DNA of 64,000 bases from Bradyrhizobium sp. 186. Its GTDB lineage: Bacteria > Pseudomonadota > Alphaproteobacteria > Rhizobiales > Xanthobacteraceae. The stretch is taken from positions 5,890,001 through 5,954,000 of the forward strand of contig NZ_CP082164.1 of NCBI RefSeq assembly GCF_023101685.1, given 5' to 3'. Shown here piece after piece: positions 1 to 7,931 of this stretch (the first letter of the stretch is position 1; every line of letters begins with the position of its first letter). The notes under the pieces were generated by a model, which saw nothing but the letters and a program-made list of their open reading frames with translations, did no database searches and had not been told where the DNA came from. Position numbers and translations under genes: made by a program.

Positions 1-290
1 GTCAGCCACATCACCTCAAGATTGCGGCCAGCCTGGCGCTCCAGCCGCCGGCTCGATTGCACCCGGTTGAGATAGCCGTAAATGTAGAGCTTGAGCATCG
101 GCGAAGGATGGTACGCTGGCCGGCCGGTCGCTGCAGGATCAACGCCATCGAACCCGAGGTCGCGGAGTTCCAACGCCTCAACGAACACATCGACCGCGCG
201 AACAGGATTGCTCTCGCCGACCCAATCATCGAGGCATTCCGGCAGCAACGTCGCCTGCTGGCGATCCGCCCCTTGAACGAAACCCTGCAT
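1..290 (-). CDS. IS1182-family transposase, N-terminal part (cut by window edge)
   Basis: The minus-strand frame opens with ATG at 290 and stays open to base 1, so the gene continues beyond the window. The translation starts MQGFVQGADRQQATLLPECL and continues through ATGRPAYHP and the LYIYGYLNRVQSSRRLER stretch, the standard N-terminus of IS1182-type DDE transposases. A sequence at 332-354 (GGGG, TTTTCACACAG, CCTGGGTC) looks like the outer inverted end of the element; beyond it lies the 3' side of the histidine kinase. The catalytic core lies outside the window, so intactness cannot be judged. Family recognised from sequence memory, not from a search. Confidence 0.85.
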   Translation of the reverse strand, partial: MQGFVQGADRQQATLLPECLDDWVGESNPVRAVDVFVEALELRDLGFDGVDPAATGRPAYHPSPMLKLYIYGYLNRVQSSRRLERQAGRNLEVMWL

Positions 291-420
291 CACTTCCCCC
301 GCCGATTCAGCAAGAGAATCATAGCATCGACGGGGTTTTCACACAGCCTGGGTCAAAAGCGGTCTATGTCGGAAGGCGTTTGACAGGTCAGCTTCGGGCC
401 AAAGAGCGACATCGATTCGA

Positions 421-2449
421 TCACGATCCGTCCGCTCGGGTGCCAGGGATCGTAAATTGAAAGAGAGCACCCCGCGGTTCGCACGGGATCGCCCACAGCC
501 GTCCGCCGTGGGCTTCGATGATGGAGCGGCAGATGCATAGGCCCATGCCCATGCCGTCGGGCTTGGTCGTGTAGAATGGCTCGAACAGACGCGAGAGGCT
601 CTCCGGGCTCAGCCCCGGGCCGATGTCCCGCACTCCGACGCGCACGCGACCTTCGGAGGGGACAGCATCGATGCTGATCTGCAATTCGCGCGCGCCCTCC
701 CCAATACCACTCATGGCCTGAATGGCGTTGACGATCAAGTTCAGCATCACTTGTTGCAGTTGGACCCGATCGCCTTGGACACACGGCAAGCCCTCCGCAA
801 ATTGCGTCCGCACCGACACGCTGTTGTTTGCGGCCTCCGTACGGGTGAGAGCAATAACTTCGAGGATGGCATCATCGATCGTGACGGCGTCCTTTCGGGC
901 GGGCGCCTTCTTGATGAGCGCGCGGATTCGCTCGACGATCTCGCCTGCGCGATTCCCCTCCTTGACAATAAGGGACAGCGCGTCATCCACCTCGCGAACA
1001 TTCGGTGGCTCAGCGCTTAGGAAACGCCGAGCGGCTAACGCATATGTGACTGCCGCTGTGATCGGCTGGTTCACTTCATGGGTGATCGAGGCCGAGAGCT
1101 GACCCATGGTGGCAATGCGATTGGCGTGCGCCAGCTGCATCTGCATGTCCCGCAGCGCCGCTTCCGCCCGCTTGCGCTCGGTGATGTCGCGGGCGATCTT
1201 GGACGCGCCGATGATCCGGCCGGCCGTGTCCCTGAGCGGCGACACGGACAGTGAGATGTCAATCAGGCTGCCGTCCTCGCGCATCCGCACCGTCTCGTAG
1301 GACCTGATGAGTTCGCCGCGCCTGATGCGCTCCAAAATTCGCAGCTCTTCGTCGTGGCGGTCCGGCGGAATGATGATCAGGATGGATTTGCCGATGACTT
1401 CGCTCGCCTGATGGCCAAAGAGCCGTTCGGCCCCGCCGTTCCAAGTCTCGATGGTGCCGTTGAGGTCCTTGCTGACGATGGCATCCTCAGAGGAATTTAC
1501 GATGGCTGCCAGCCGTTGTCCGACCACCTCAGCCCGTTTGCGCTCTGTCACATCTACAGCAGTACCAACAAACTCGATGAACTCGCCGTCTTCATTGAGA
1601 ATCGGATGACCCGAGGCATTGATGTGCCTAACCGTTCCGTCTGGCAGAAGAACCCTGTACTCGGCAAACGTATCAACTCTTTCGCGAAGCAATTCCTCAA
1701 ATCTCTTCTTTACCCAATCGCGATCCTCGGGGTGGATTTGCTGGCGAAAATTGTCTCGAGAAGGTAAGCTCTCCCGCGGATCCAATCCGAAGATTCTGAA
1801 CATTTCCTCGGAGCAGTACAGCACCTTTTCGGTGCGGGGATCCCAAACCCAGCTGCCGGTGTGGGTCAGCTTCTGCGCTTCGGCCAAATAGGCCTCACTC
1901 CGCATCAGGGCTTGTTCGGCGCGCTTGCGCTCGGTCAGGTCAAGCACGAAAGCGACACCCTGGTCTCGTTCTTCGCCGAACGCAGCCAACCCGATCAACA
2001 CGGGCACGCGGCCCCCATCTTTCCGAAAGTACTCCTTCTCGAATGGTTGGACTGCCCCGATCCTCTTCAGCTCTGCATCAGTCCGCGCATCGCGATCGCG
2101 CCATTCCGGCGGCGTCAGGTCCGTTCGGTTCAGGCGACCCGAGATAAGATCCTCTCGATCGTATCCCCCCATGCGGAGAAACGCGTCATTTGCCTCAAGA
2201 ATGCGACCTTCGAGATCCCAGATGATGATCCCAATGATGTTGGCGTCGACCAGGCGCCGGATCTTGGCTTCGTGCTGTTCGAGCTGGCTGTGCAATGTTG
2301 CTAGCGTTCCCAAGTCGACCTGCAACACATCGCGACACAGCAGCAGCTGCCTGAGGTAAAGCTGGCTATATTCGTTGCTTTTGTTGTCGTAAACGCAAAT
2401 AGTCCCGAATATCTCGCCATTGGGCCAACTGATCGGGACACCTAGGTAA
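421..2449 (-). pseudogene. Sensor histidine kinase, 3' fragment (end of GAF, PAS domains, kinase core)
   Basis: This is the larger piece of a cytoplasmic sensor histidine kinase interrupted by the IS element at 2450-3382. It begins inside a GAF domain (YLGVPISWPNGEIFGTICVY just next to the IS). It then carries three PAS/PAC units, each ending in the typical DLTERKRAE, DVTERKRAE or DITERKRAE linker, a dimerisation helix with the phospho-acceptor histidine in SASITHEVNQP, and an ATPase core with an N-box (LIVNAIQAM) and G-boxes (DIGPGLS and GMGMGLCICRSII). The HEVNQP signature and lack of membrane segments resemble FixL/PAS-type kinases of rhizobia. An internal start at 2328 could still give about 635 residues with PAS and kinase domains but no GAF sensor. 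No response regulator gene is adjacent, so the partner and signal are unknown. Confidence 0.88.
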
Positions 2450-3382
2450 GAGTCTGTCCGGGATCATGCTGTTTTTTGGCAGAGCTTTCGCAGCATGAGG
2501 CGGATTGAGGCGAGGCGCAAGAACGCCAATGCCTTTCGGTTGAGGCACTCCCAATCCTTGGCCAAACGGCGGCAGCGGTTGAGCCAGGCGATGGTGCGTT
2601 CGACGATCCATCGCTTGGGCAAGATCGCAAAACTCTTTGCTGTATCGGAGCGCTTGACGATCTCGACGTCGATTTGCCGGAGGATTTTGCGAACGGCGGA
2701 CTGAAAGATCGGCCCCTGATAGCCGCCGTCAGCATAGAGCTTCAGCAGGAATGGATGCAGGCCAAACAGCGTGGCCATCACCAGCACCCCACCGTCACGA
2801 TCCTGGATGTCCGCCGAATGCACGAGGGCGTGGAGCAGCAAGCCTTGAGTATCGACTAGGATGTGGCGCTTCTTGCCCTTGATCTTCTTGCCCGCATCGT
2901 AGCCATGCGGGTCGATCCACGCCCCCCTTTTTCCGCGCTCTTGACGCTTTGACTGTCGATGATGGCGGCGCTCGGGCTGGGTTCTCGGTTAGCCAATTCT
3001 CGACATTGTACATAGAGCGCGTGATGGATGCGATCGAGCGTGCCGTTCCAAGCCCACAAGTCAAAATAGTCGTGCACCGTGCTGCGTGGCGGCAGGTCCT
3101 TCGGGATCGCTCGCCATTGGCAACCGGTGCTCAGCACATACATCAGGCCATTGATCACCTCGCGCACATCGACCGTGCGCTTGTTGCCGCCTCGCTTGGC
3201 TGGCGCAATCAGCGGCTCCACCAACGCCCATTCCTCATCAGTCAAATCGCTTGGATAGCGTAGCCGGCTTCGGTCGTAACGACCGCGGTTCTCCTTCGTC
3301 CACATGGGCGCCCCTTCGAATCGGACCGCCACCCTTGAATCACAAATGATTCCGATGATTCAAGATGTTCCCGGACAGACAC
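2450..3382 (-). mobile_element. IS5-family element (IS427-like, two-frame), copy 1
   Basis: A 933-bp element bounded by imperfect inverted ends: GAGTCTGTCCGGGATCAT on the left and the complement of GTGTCTGTCCGGGAACAT on the right. It is flanked by TAA at 2447-2449 and 3383-3385, a target duplication of 2-3 bp as in IS5 subgroups using TA or TNA. Removing the element and one TAA restores an uninterrupted GAF domain. Its encoded proteins are identical to those of the copy at 35688-36620, which lies in the opposite orientation. Confidence 0.93.
2464..3305 (-). CDS. IS5-family transposase, two frames joined by -1 frameshifting
   Basis: The first frame (ATG at 3305; an upstream GTG at 3332 is also open) encodes MWTKENRGRYDRS, the DUF4096-like N-terminal domain and the first catalytic Asp in AAIIDSQSVKSAEKGG. 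The second frame, ending at 2464, supplies the second Asp (LYADGGYQG) and the Glu region (IVERTIAWLNRCRRLAKDWE). The frames meet at an A5G6 run (2922-2932 on the plus strand), where slipping back one base joins SAEKGG to the conserved DPHGYDAGKKIKGKKRH stretch. Programmed -1 frameshifting is usual in the two-ORF members of this family, so the element is probably functional. Confidence 0.9.
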
Positions 3383-3720
3383 TAAGAGACCATTCCCCGT
3401 TTGATGTCAGGACTCGATTTCCAGCGTTCATCCCGGCGAGCGTCAGGGACAAGCAGCGGTTGACAGGTCTTCATCACGGTCTCGCAATAGAGCGATCCGG
3501 CTTCGGAAGGTTTGCTGTGGCTGGATACGAAGACGCTGTTGGACCCTTCTGCTCGCATGACCACGGCGGAAGGGACGTGCATGATCTCGGCAAGTAATTC
3601 CACGATCTCCTGCCATTTTCGGATGATCTCAGAGGGCACTTTGATCGAATGTGCCACGCTCGAGCTGCGATCTTGCGGCTCCGAAGCGGTCCCTTCTCCC
3701 TGGATCATCCTCTCCTTCAT
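3383..3720 (-). pseudogene. Sensor histidine kinase, 5' fragment (N-terminus and start of GAF domain)
   Basis: This is the N-terminal part of the kinase fragment at 421-2449. ATG is at 3720 (MKERMIQGEG). The first 112 residues enter a GAF domain (HVPSAVVMRAEGSNSVFVSS, LYCETVMKT, LLVPDARRDERWKSSPD) and stop at GMVS, where the IS5 element begins. Joining this to the residues after the IS gives GMVSYLGVPISWPNG, the expected GAF sequence. The rebuilt protein is about 790 residues. The fragment alone would encode a truncated GAF peptide that reads into the IS end and stops. Confidence 0.88.
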
Positions 3721-3912
3721 GCAGAGCAGTTCCTCGGCTCAGACCGTGAGGGCAGCATAACGGCTCCAACCGCAGTTTGCGATAGCTCTTACGGCCGTCC
3801 AAACCGAAGATGCGGCCAAAGGTCCAACGTCTGCTAATGGGATGGTCCGGCCGTGCTCCTGCCCCGCCAGCAAGCGAAGCTGGCAAGGGGCGCCACAGAC
3901 AAGGAGCACGCC

Positions 3913-4976
3913 ATGTCTCAGACACCCAATACCACGATGGCCGTGATCGGCATCGATATCGGCAAGAACTCGTTCCACGTCGTGGGCCACGATGCGCGCG
4001 GCGCCATCGTGCTGCGGCAAAAGTGGTCGCGTGGCCAAGTGGAAGCGCGGCTCGCCAATATACCGCCTTGCCTGATCGGCATGGAAGCCTGCGTCGGCGC
4101 ACATCACCTGAGCCGCAAACTCGCATCGCTTGGTCACGATGCCAGATTGATGCCGGCCAAATATGTCCGCCCCTATAGCAAGGGACAGAAGAACGACTTC
4201 AATGATGCCGAAGCGATTGCCGAAGCCGTGCAGCGCCCGACGATGAAGTTCGTGGCGACCAAGACCGTGGAGCAACTGGATCTGCAGGCGCTGCATCGGT
4301 GCGCGAGCGGCTGGTGTCGCAACGCACCGGCATCATCAACCAGATTCGCGCCTTCATGCTGGAACGCGGGATCGCCGTGCGCCAGGGTATCGGCTTCCTG
4401 CGCACGGAACTGCCCACCATCCTTGCGACGCGCACCGATGCCCTGTCGCCACGCATGTTGCGTGTCATCGAGGAGTTGGCAGGCGACTGGCGCCGGCTGG
4501 ATCAGCGCATCGACGGCCTATCCGGCGAGATCGAAGCACTGGCCCGTCAAGATCAGGCATGTTCGCGCCTGATGACGGTGCCTGGCATCGGGCCGATCAT
4601 TTCGAGCGCCATGGTGGCCGCGATCGGCACGGGAGACACATTCTCCAAAGGCCGTGACTTCGGCGCCTGGCTCGGACTGGTGCCCAAGCAGATCTCGACG
4701 GGAGACCGCACGATCCTCGGCAAAATCTCGAGGCGCGGCAATCGCTACCTGCGCGTTCTGTTCGTGCAGGCGGCATGGGTTGTGCTGGTCAGGATCAAGA
4801 ACTGGGAACGTTACGGGCTCAAATCCTGGATCGAAGCCGCCAAAAGGCGGTTGCACCACAACGTGCTGGCGATCGCGCTCGCCAACAAGCTTGCCCGCAT
4901 CGCCTGGGCGGTGCTGGCTAAAGGACGCGCCTTCGAGCTGACGAGGACCGACGATGCAGGCGTCCGACCTGCTTGA
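3913..4976 (+). pseudogene. IS110-family transposase, frameshifted
   Basis: ATG at 3913 starts a DEDD-type transposase: VIGIDIGKNSFHVVGHD holds the first acidic residue, and MEACVGAHHLSRKL and KNDFNDAEAIAEA follow. At about 4297 the frame breaks: after LQALHR the sequence continues in another frame as RERLVSQRTGIINQIRAF and runs to the stop at 4976, including the C-terminal helix-hairpin region VPGIGPIISSAMVAAIG. Adding one G in CATCGGTGCGCGAG restores the family sequence LHRVRERLV, so a one-base deletion is the simplest cause. The element ends were not located; IS110 elements usually lack clear inverted repeats. Confidence 0.88.
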
Positions 4977-5505
4977 TCCTCGCGCCGTGCTCGGCGCGGT
5001 CAAGGCGCGGCCTGGCAACGCCGGAGCCCGCCGCAAGCCAAGCGCGACGGCCGGCCTTGACCGCCCCTGCGCGCGACGCGATCGACGTTCTGCAGCGATG
5101 CAAGACCGCTTACCACCAGATCGACGAACCTCTTGCAACGCACGGCCGGACCATACATCCGGGTCAATCGCGTCGGTTTGGCGCTCGGTTGCAAACTTCC
5201 GGTATGCCCCTATAAACCGACATTTGGCTACAACGCATCAACGGAAGCGATGGGCCATATGCGGAAGTGGCATAGGTCGCGAAACGGAATTGTGCGAGCC
5301 GTGAACGACTCCACTAAGGCATGTATACGCGAAAATCCGTTGCGGTGGAGGTCACTTCAATGCCGCTGCTCATTCCTGGCACGCGGCGGATGGCTCCGCG
5401 CTGCCTCAAGCTTTTTGTAGGCTGCGCTGAACTGTGGTAATCGCCTTCACCGCACTCGGCTTTGACGGCCTCAAGGCATTGCCTTTGTTTTTGGAGTGAG
5501 GACAA
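4977..5505. other. Gene-free stretch after the IS110 remnant
   Basis: Probably the 3' end of the IS110 element followed by scrambled intergenic DNA. Bases 5159-5205 share GGGTCAATCGCGTCGGTTTG and the neighbouring CGGTT/ACTTCCGG words with 7629-7675, a degenerate dispersed sequence. No reading frame with credible start, coding bias or recognisable product was seen. Confidence 0.5.
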
Positions 5506-5730
5506 TCATGTCGATGACAATCTCGCTAAATGAGTTCGCCCAAGCAGCTTCTCATCGCGAGTCGGCAATAACCCGCGCTCATAAGCAAGCTTGTAAGCAT
5601 ATGCTGCCGTTAGTCCGTTGCTCATCGCAAGTTCGGTTCCTTTGATGGGATCGCCTAGATAAGCGTCAAGAATCTGCTCGCGAATTTCTTTGGTAATCCT
5701 GTTGCGGCTATTCCAACTTCCAGTTGTCAT
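5506..5730 (-). CDS. Small hypothetical protein with helical DNA-binding look
   Basis: The 74-residue product starts MTTGSWNSRNRITKEIREQI. I chose ATG at 5730 because AAGGAG lies seven bases upstream, although the frame is open to 5763. The sequence RITKEIREQILDAYLGDPIKGTELAMSNGLTAAYAYKLAYERGLLP reads as two or three helices with a turn, like short regulatory helix-turn-helix proteins of Bradyrhizobium islands. No precise family is recognised. It stands alone on the minus strand, convergent with nothing obvious. Confidence 0.6.
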   Translation of the reverse strand: MTTGSWNSRNRITKEIREQILDAYLGDPIKGTELAMSNGLTAAYAYKLAYERGLLPTRDEKLLGRTHLARLSST

Positions 5731-5814
5731 TTGGCGCTCCTTATGCGAAGCAATACACGGCATCGGACGAGTTGGAGCTAGTAGGCGGGAACTGCTGATC
5801 GCCTGCGCTCGCGA

Positions 5815-6171
5815 TCAGCCCATGCTCCCCGGCATGAAGCAGCGCGCCTTCGGGTGACCATTTAGGTAGTAAGGCCAGACCACCGTACGGCCAGCGCGGT
5901 TCGGTCCATCTACGACAGCGTCGTTCGGAACATCAACCCACTCGCTATCAATGCGTACGCGATAGTGACCATCCTTGGTTTCCCAATCGGCGTCATCAAC
6001 GCGCTTCGCATCACTGCCATCGCAGCAGGACCCTTTTCCACTGTGCAAGCTCTCATACCAACCGTTTAACTCAGGGTGCTGATAATCGTGGGCGCGAGCG
6101 TGACCGATTGTAGAAATCGGCAGCATGACAGTGAAGACGACAAGCGTTGCATGCCAAAAGTGATTATTCAT
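5815..6171 (-). CDS. Small exported protein with CC-DGSDA motif, unknown function
   Basis: 118 residues. The N-terminus (MNNHFWHATLVVFTVMLPIS, ending near GHARAHD) is a signal peptide, so the mature protein of about 90 residues should be periplasmic or secreted. The mature part has HPELNGWYESLHSGKGSCCD, then GSDAKRVDDADWETKDGHYRVR, and ends with a Cys near the C-terminus (KARCFMPGS). I recall similar short exported proteins in several copies in Bradyrhizobium genomes, without a known role. The paired cysteines and the WETKDGHYRV strand pattern suggest a small folded beta domain; this is inference. Confidence 0.75.
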   Translation of the reverse strand: MNNHFWHATLVVFTVMLPISTIGHARAHDYQHPELNGWYESLHSGKGSCCDGSDAKRVDDADWETKDGHYRVRIDSEWVDVPNDAVVDGPNRAGRTVVWPYYLNGHPKARCFMPGSMG

Positions 6172-6211
6172 CTCACACCCGGACTCTCTCTGCAGTCGCG
6201 AAGGTCATTCA

Positions 6212-6269
6212 GCCGCATCAACATGCGAAGCTTTCTCGGCTCGCCTCTGGTAATCATCGGCCAAGGGCC
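6212..6269 (-). pseudogene. Remnant of a small Bradyrhizobium orphan gene (C-terminal end)
   Basis: On the minus strand this stretch still reads LADDYQRRAEKASHVDAAE and a stop, matching the C-terminal half of the protein at 6984-7199 (LAHDDERQAEKASHVDAAK). The DNA matches 7035-7092 over 58 bp with few changes. No start or N-terminal half remains. Confidence 0.6.
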
Positions 6270-6279
6270 ACATGCACCC

Positions 6280-6401
6280 TATGACGATCGCGATCAGCCG
6301 ACCAATTGAACGTGGGTAATCGTCTGGCATCCAAAGGATTCACGGAACAATACAAAGGTTTATGTCGCTCGCCGAAGCCGACGACTTCCGCTAATGGGTC
6401 A
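6280..6401. repeat. 122-bp dispersed repeat, copy 1
   Basis: Aligns without gaps over 122 bases to 7513-7634: both share GACGATC, GATCAGC, CAATTGAACGT, GGTAATCGTC, GGCATC, ACGGAAC, AAGGTTTA and the closing ACTTCCG with AATGGGTCA. Most differences are single substitutions. It sits beside a second short shared segment (6212-6269 and 7035-7092), so a larger unit was probably duplicated and then eroded. Confidence 0.8.
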
Positions 6402-6532
6402 CTTCCGGACTCATGCACCGCAAACAAGGACTTACTCGATCGGCAGGCCTTGGTGATTATCGAGCGGTCCCAGTCAGTAATCGCAGCCTTTGGGATTAAG
6501 CGGTTCAACGCATCCGAAGGTGGCTTTCCACC

Positions 6533-6742
6533 CTAAGCTCCCCTGCCATCCTGTTTGCCGATCACGCAACGCCAGCCCGCCAGGCGTTCTGCCGGATGCA
6601 GCTTCATCCACTCGGCGAGCTGCGGCGCGCCCATCAGGCAGGACTGCATCGAGACGTCGGCGAAGTCCGAGGTGGTGACGGTCTGCTCGTGGCAATTTGC
6701 CGGAGAGGAGAGATTGCAGAGCACGGCGATGATCTTGATCAT
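6533..6742 (-). CDS. Small hypothetical protein, downstream partner of 6739-6963
   Basis: 69 residues starting MIKIIAVLCNLSSPANCHEQ; the segment ADVSMQSCLMGAPQLAEWMK and then AGWRCVIGKQ follow. ATG at 6742 overlaps the stop of the upstream gene by ATGA, so translation is probably coupled. Several conserved-looking cysteines (two near the N-terminus, one in MQSCL, one in WRCV) suggest a small disulfide or metal-binding protein. I recall related short proteins in Bradyrhizobium, function unknown. The N-terminus is only weakly signal-like. Confidence 0.65.
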   Translation of the reverse strand: MIKIIAVLCNLSSPANCHEQTVTTSDFADVSMQSCLMGAPQLAEWMKLHPAERLAGWRCVIGKQDGRGA

Positions 6743-6963
6743 GACTGGAGAGCCCCATCGCTGCGATGGGCATTTGCCCGGATGATCTTGATGGCCTTGG
6801 CCACCGTGCGCGGATGCAGGCCTAGCGCGTGGATCACTTCCTTCTTCTTGCAGCCGAGATTGCACTCGAGGTAGCCGCGCACTCGCTCGACGTTGAATGC
6901 CTCTAGCTCCTTGGAGCCGGGGCGCAGGTTCAGCGCTTCAATGGTACAGAATTCGAGGAGCAT
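6739..6963 (-). CDS. Small helix-turn-helix protein, unknown target
   Basis: ATG at 6963 gives 74 residues starting MLLEFCTIEALNLRPGSKEL. The part RVRGYLECNLGCKKKEVIHALGLHPRTVAKAIKIIRAN is a good helix-turn-helix: a first helix, GCKKKEV turn, then LHPRTVAKAIKII as recognition helix, as in short Rep- or transposase-associated regulators. A longer start at 6996 is open but has no ribosome site. It overlaps the next gene by four bases, forming a two-gene operon. Confidence 0.6.
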   Translation of the reverse strand: MLLEFCTIEALNLRPGSKELEAFNVERVRGYLECNLGCKKKEVIHALGLHPRTVAKAIKIIRANAHRSDGALQS

Positions 6964-6983
6964 GTTTGAAGCTGCCCACCCGG

Positions 6984-7199
6984 TCATCCATGCCATTCGC
7001 GTTCAGCGCTAGCGGCCGATGGGGCGAATACTTTTGCCGCGTCAACATGCGAAGCTTTCTCAGCTTGCCGCTCGTCATCGTGGGCAAGGGCCTTAAGCTG
7101 ACCCGCAATCGCTGAGTCGGTCATGGTTTGGGCTGCGCGGAGCAAAGTTCGTGCTGTCTCTAAATATGCCTTGCCTCGTTGTGAGATCTGGACCATCAC
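6984..7199 (-). CDS. Small helical hypothetical protein (orphan Bradyrhizobium family)
   Basis: ATG at 7199 gives 71 residues: MVQISQRGKAYLETARTLLR, AAQTMTDSAIAGQLKALAHDDERQ, AEKASHVDAAKVF. The sequence is almost wholly helical and charged. I recall many short proteins of this pattern in rhizobia (hydrophobic-face helices ending in AEKA), without known function. The start overlaps the stop of the gene at 7196-7417 (TGATG), so the two are probably translated together. A partial copy survives at 6212-6269. Confidence 0.65.
   Translation of the reverse strand: MMVQISQRGKAYLETARTLLRAAQTMTDSAIAGQLKALAHDDERQAEKASHVDAAKVFAPSAASAEREWHG
7035..7092. repeat. 58-bp repeat matching 6212-6269
   Basis: This lies inside the gene at 6984-7199 and matches 6212-6269 (shared words CAACATGCGAAGCTTTCTC and AAGGGCC). 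It is the part of the gene duplicated in the remnant. Confidence 0.7.
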
Positions 7200-7417
7200 A
7201 AAGCCCTCGCGCGGTGCTCTGGCAGCTGGTTGAAGGTGATCTGGAGCCAGCCCACCCAATTGCGGTCACTTTCCCTGCGAGCTCTAAAGCGATCGACGCA
7301 CTTCTTGGAACAAAGAGGCGTTCGCCACGAGTAGTGCCGGACGAGACCAAACTTGCCTTCACAAACCGCGCATCGCGAGGCACTATCAGATTTGATGCTT
7401 TCGGAGCAGTTGAGCAT
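7196..7417 (-). CDS. Small four-cysteine zinc-finger-like protein
   Basis: 73 residues from ATG at 7417, preceded by AAAGGAGA at ideal spacing. The arrangement CAVCEGKFGLVRHYSWRT then LCSKKC places Cys-x2-Cys and Cys-x3-Cys pairs as in treble-clef zinc ribbons; the rest (RFRARRESDRNWVGWLQITF) is basic and amphipathic. A nucleic-acid-binding or adaptor role is plausible but unproven. It is the first gene of a two-gene unit with 6984-7199. Confidence 0.7.
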   Translation of the reverse strand: MLNCSESIKSDSASRCAVCEGKFGLVRHYSWRTPLCSKKCVDRFRARRESDRNWVGWLQITFNQLPEHRARAL

Positions 7418-7512
7418 TGTAGTCTCCTTTTGGCTTTATCGCAGTTATTCGTCGATCATCCTTTTTCACTGTCGCACTCGATGAGCCTGTGCGCTTTTCA
7501 AGCATGCAGCCT

Positions 7513-7634
7513 AAGACGATCACGATCAGCAACTCAATTGAACGTAGGTAATCGTCCGGCATCTAGAGGGGTGACGGAACGATACGAAGGTTTAGGGCGC
7601 TCCCCTTGAAGCTGACCACTTCCGCAATGGGTCA
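7513..7634. repeat. 122-bp dispersed repeat, copy 2
   Basis: Partner of 6280-6401; see that entry for the shared words. It continues into GGGTCAATCGCGTCGGTTTG (7629 onward), which recurs at 5159. The area 7418-7931 holds no recognised gene beyond this repeat. Confidence 0.8.
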
Positions 7635-7931
7635 ATCGCGTCGGTTTGCCACTCGGCCGGTGACTTCCGGTTTGCGCCGGGCTGCGAACATTTCGTTGCA
7701 TTGTCTCAACCGACGCGAAACGGGCCAACAGGCGACGTTCGTTAGCCGGCACGGCGACCGTCAGGGAAAGGCCACTCTGCTGCCGGTCCCCGAAGGCCAT
7801 CTCGGGAGATGGCGAAGATTATTTTTAACCGCCCTGCGGTGGCCTTAAGGCCATCGTTGGATGTTGACTCGCCACTTGCGACACGGACAATCTGGCGGCA
7901 GCTTTCACAGTCAAGTAGGTACCGGCGGACG

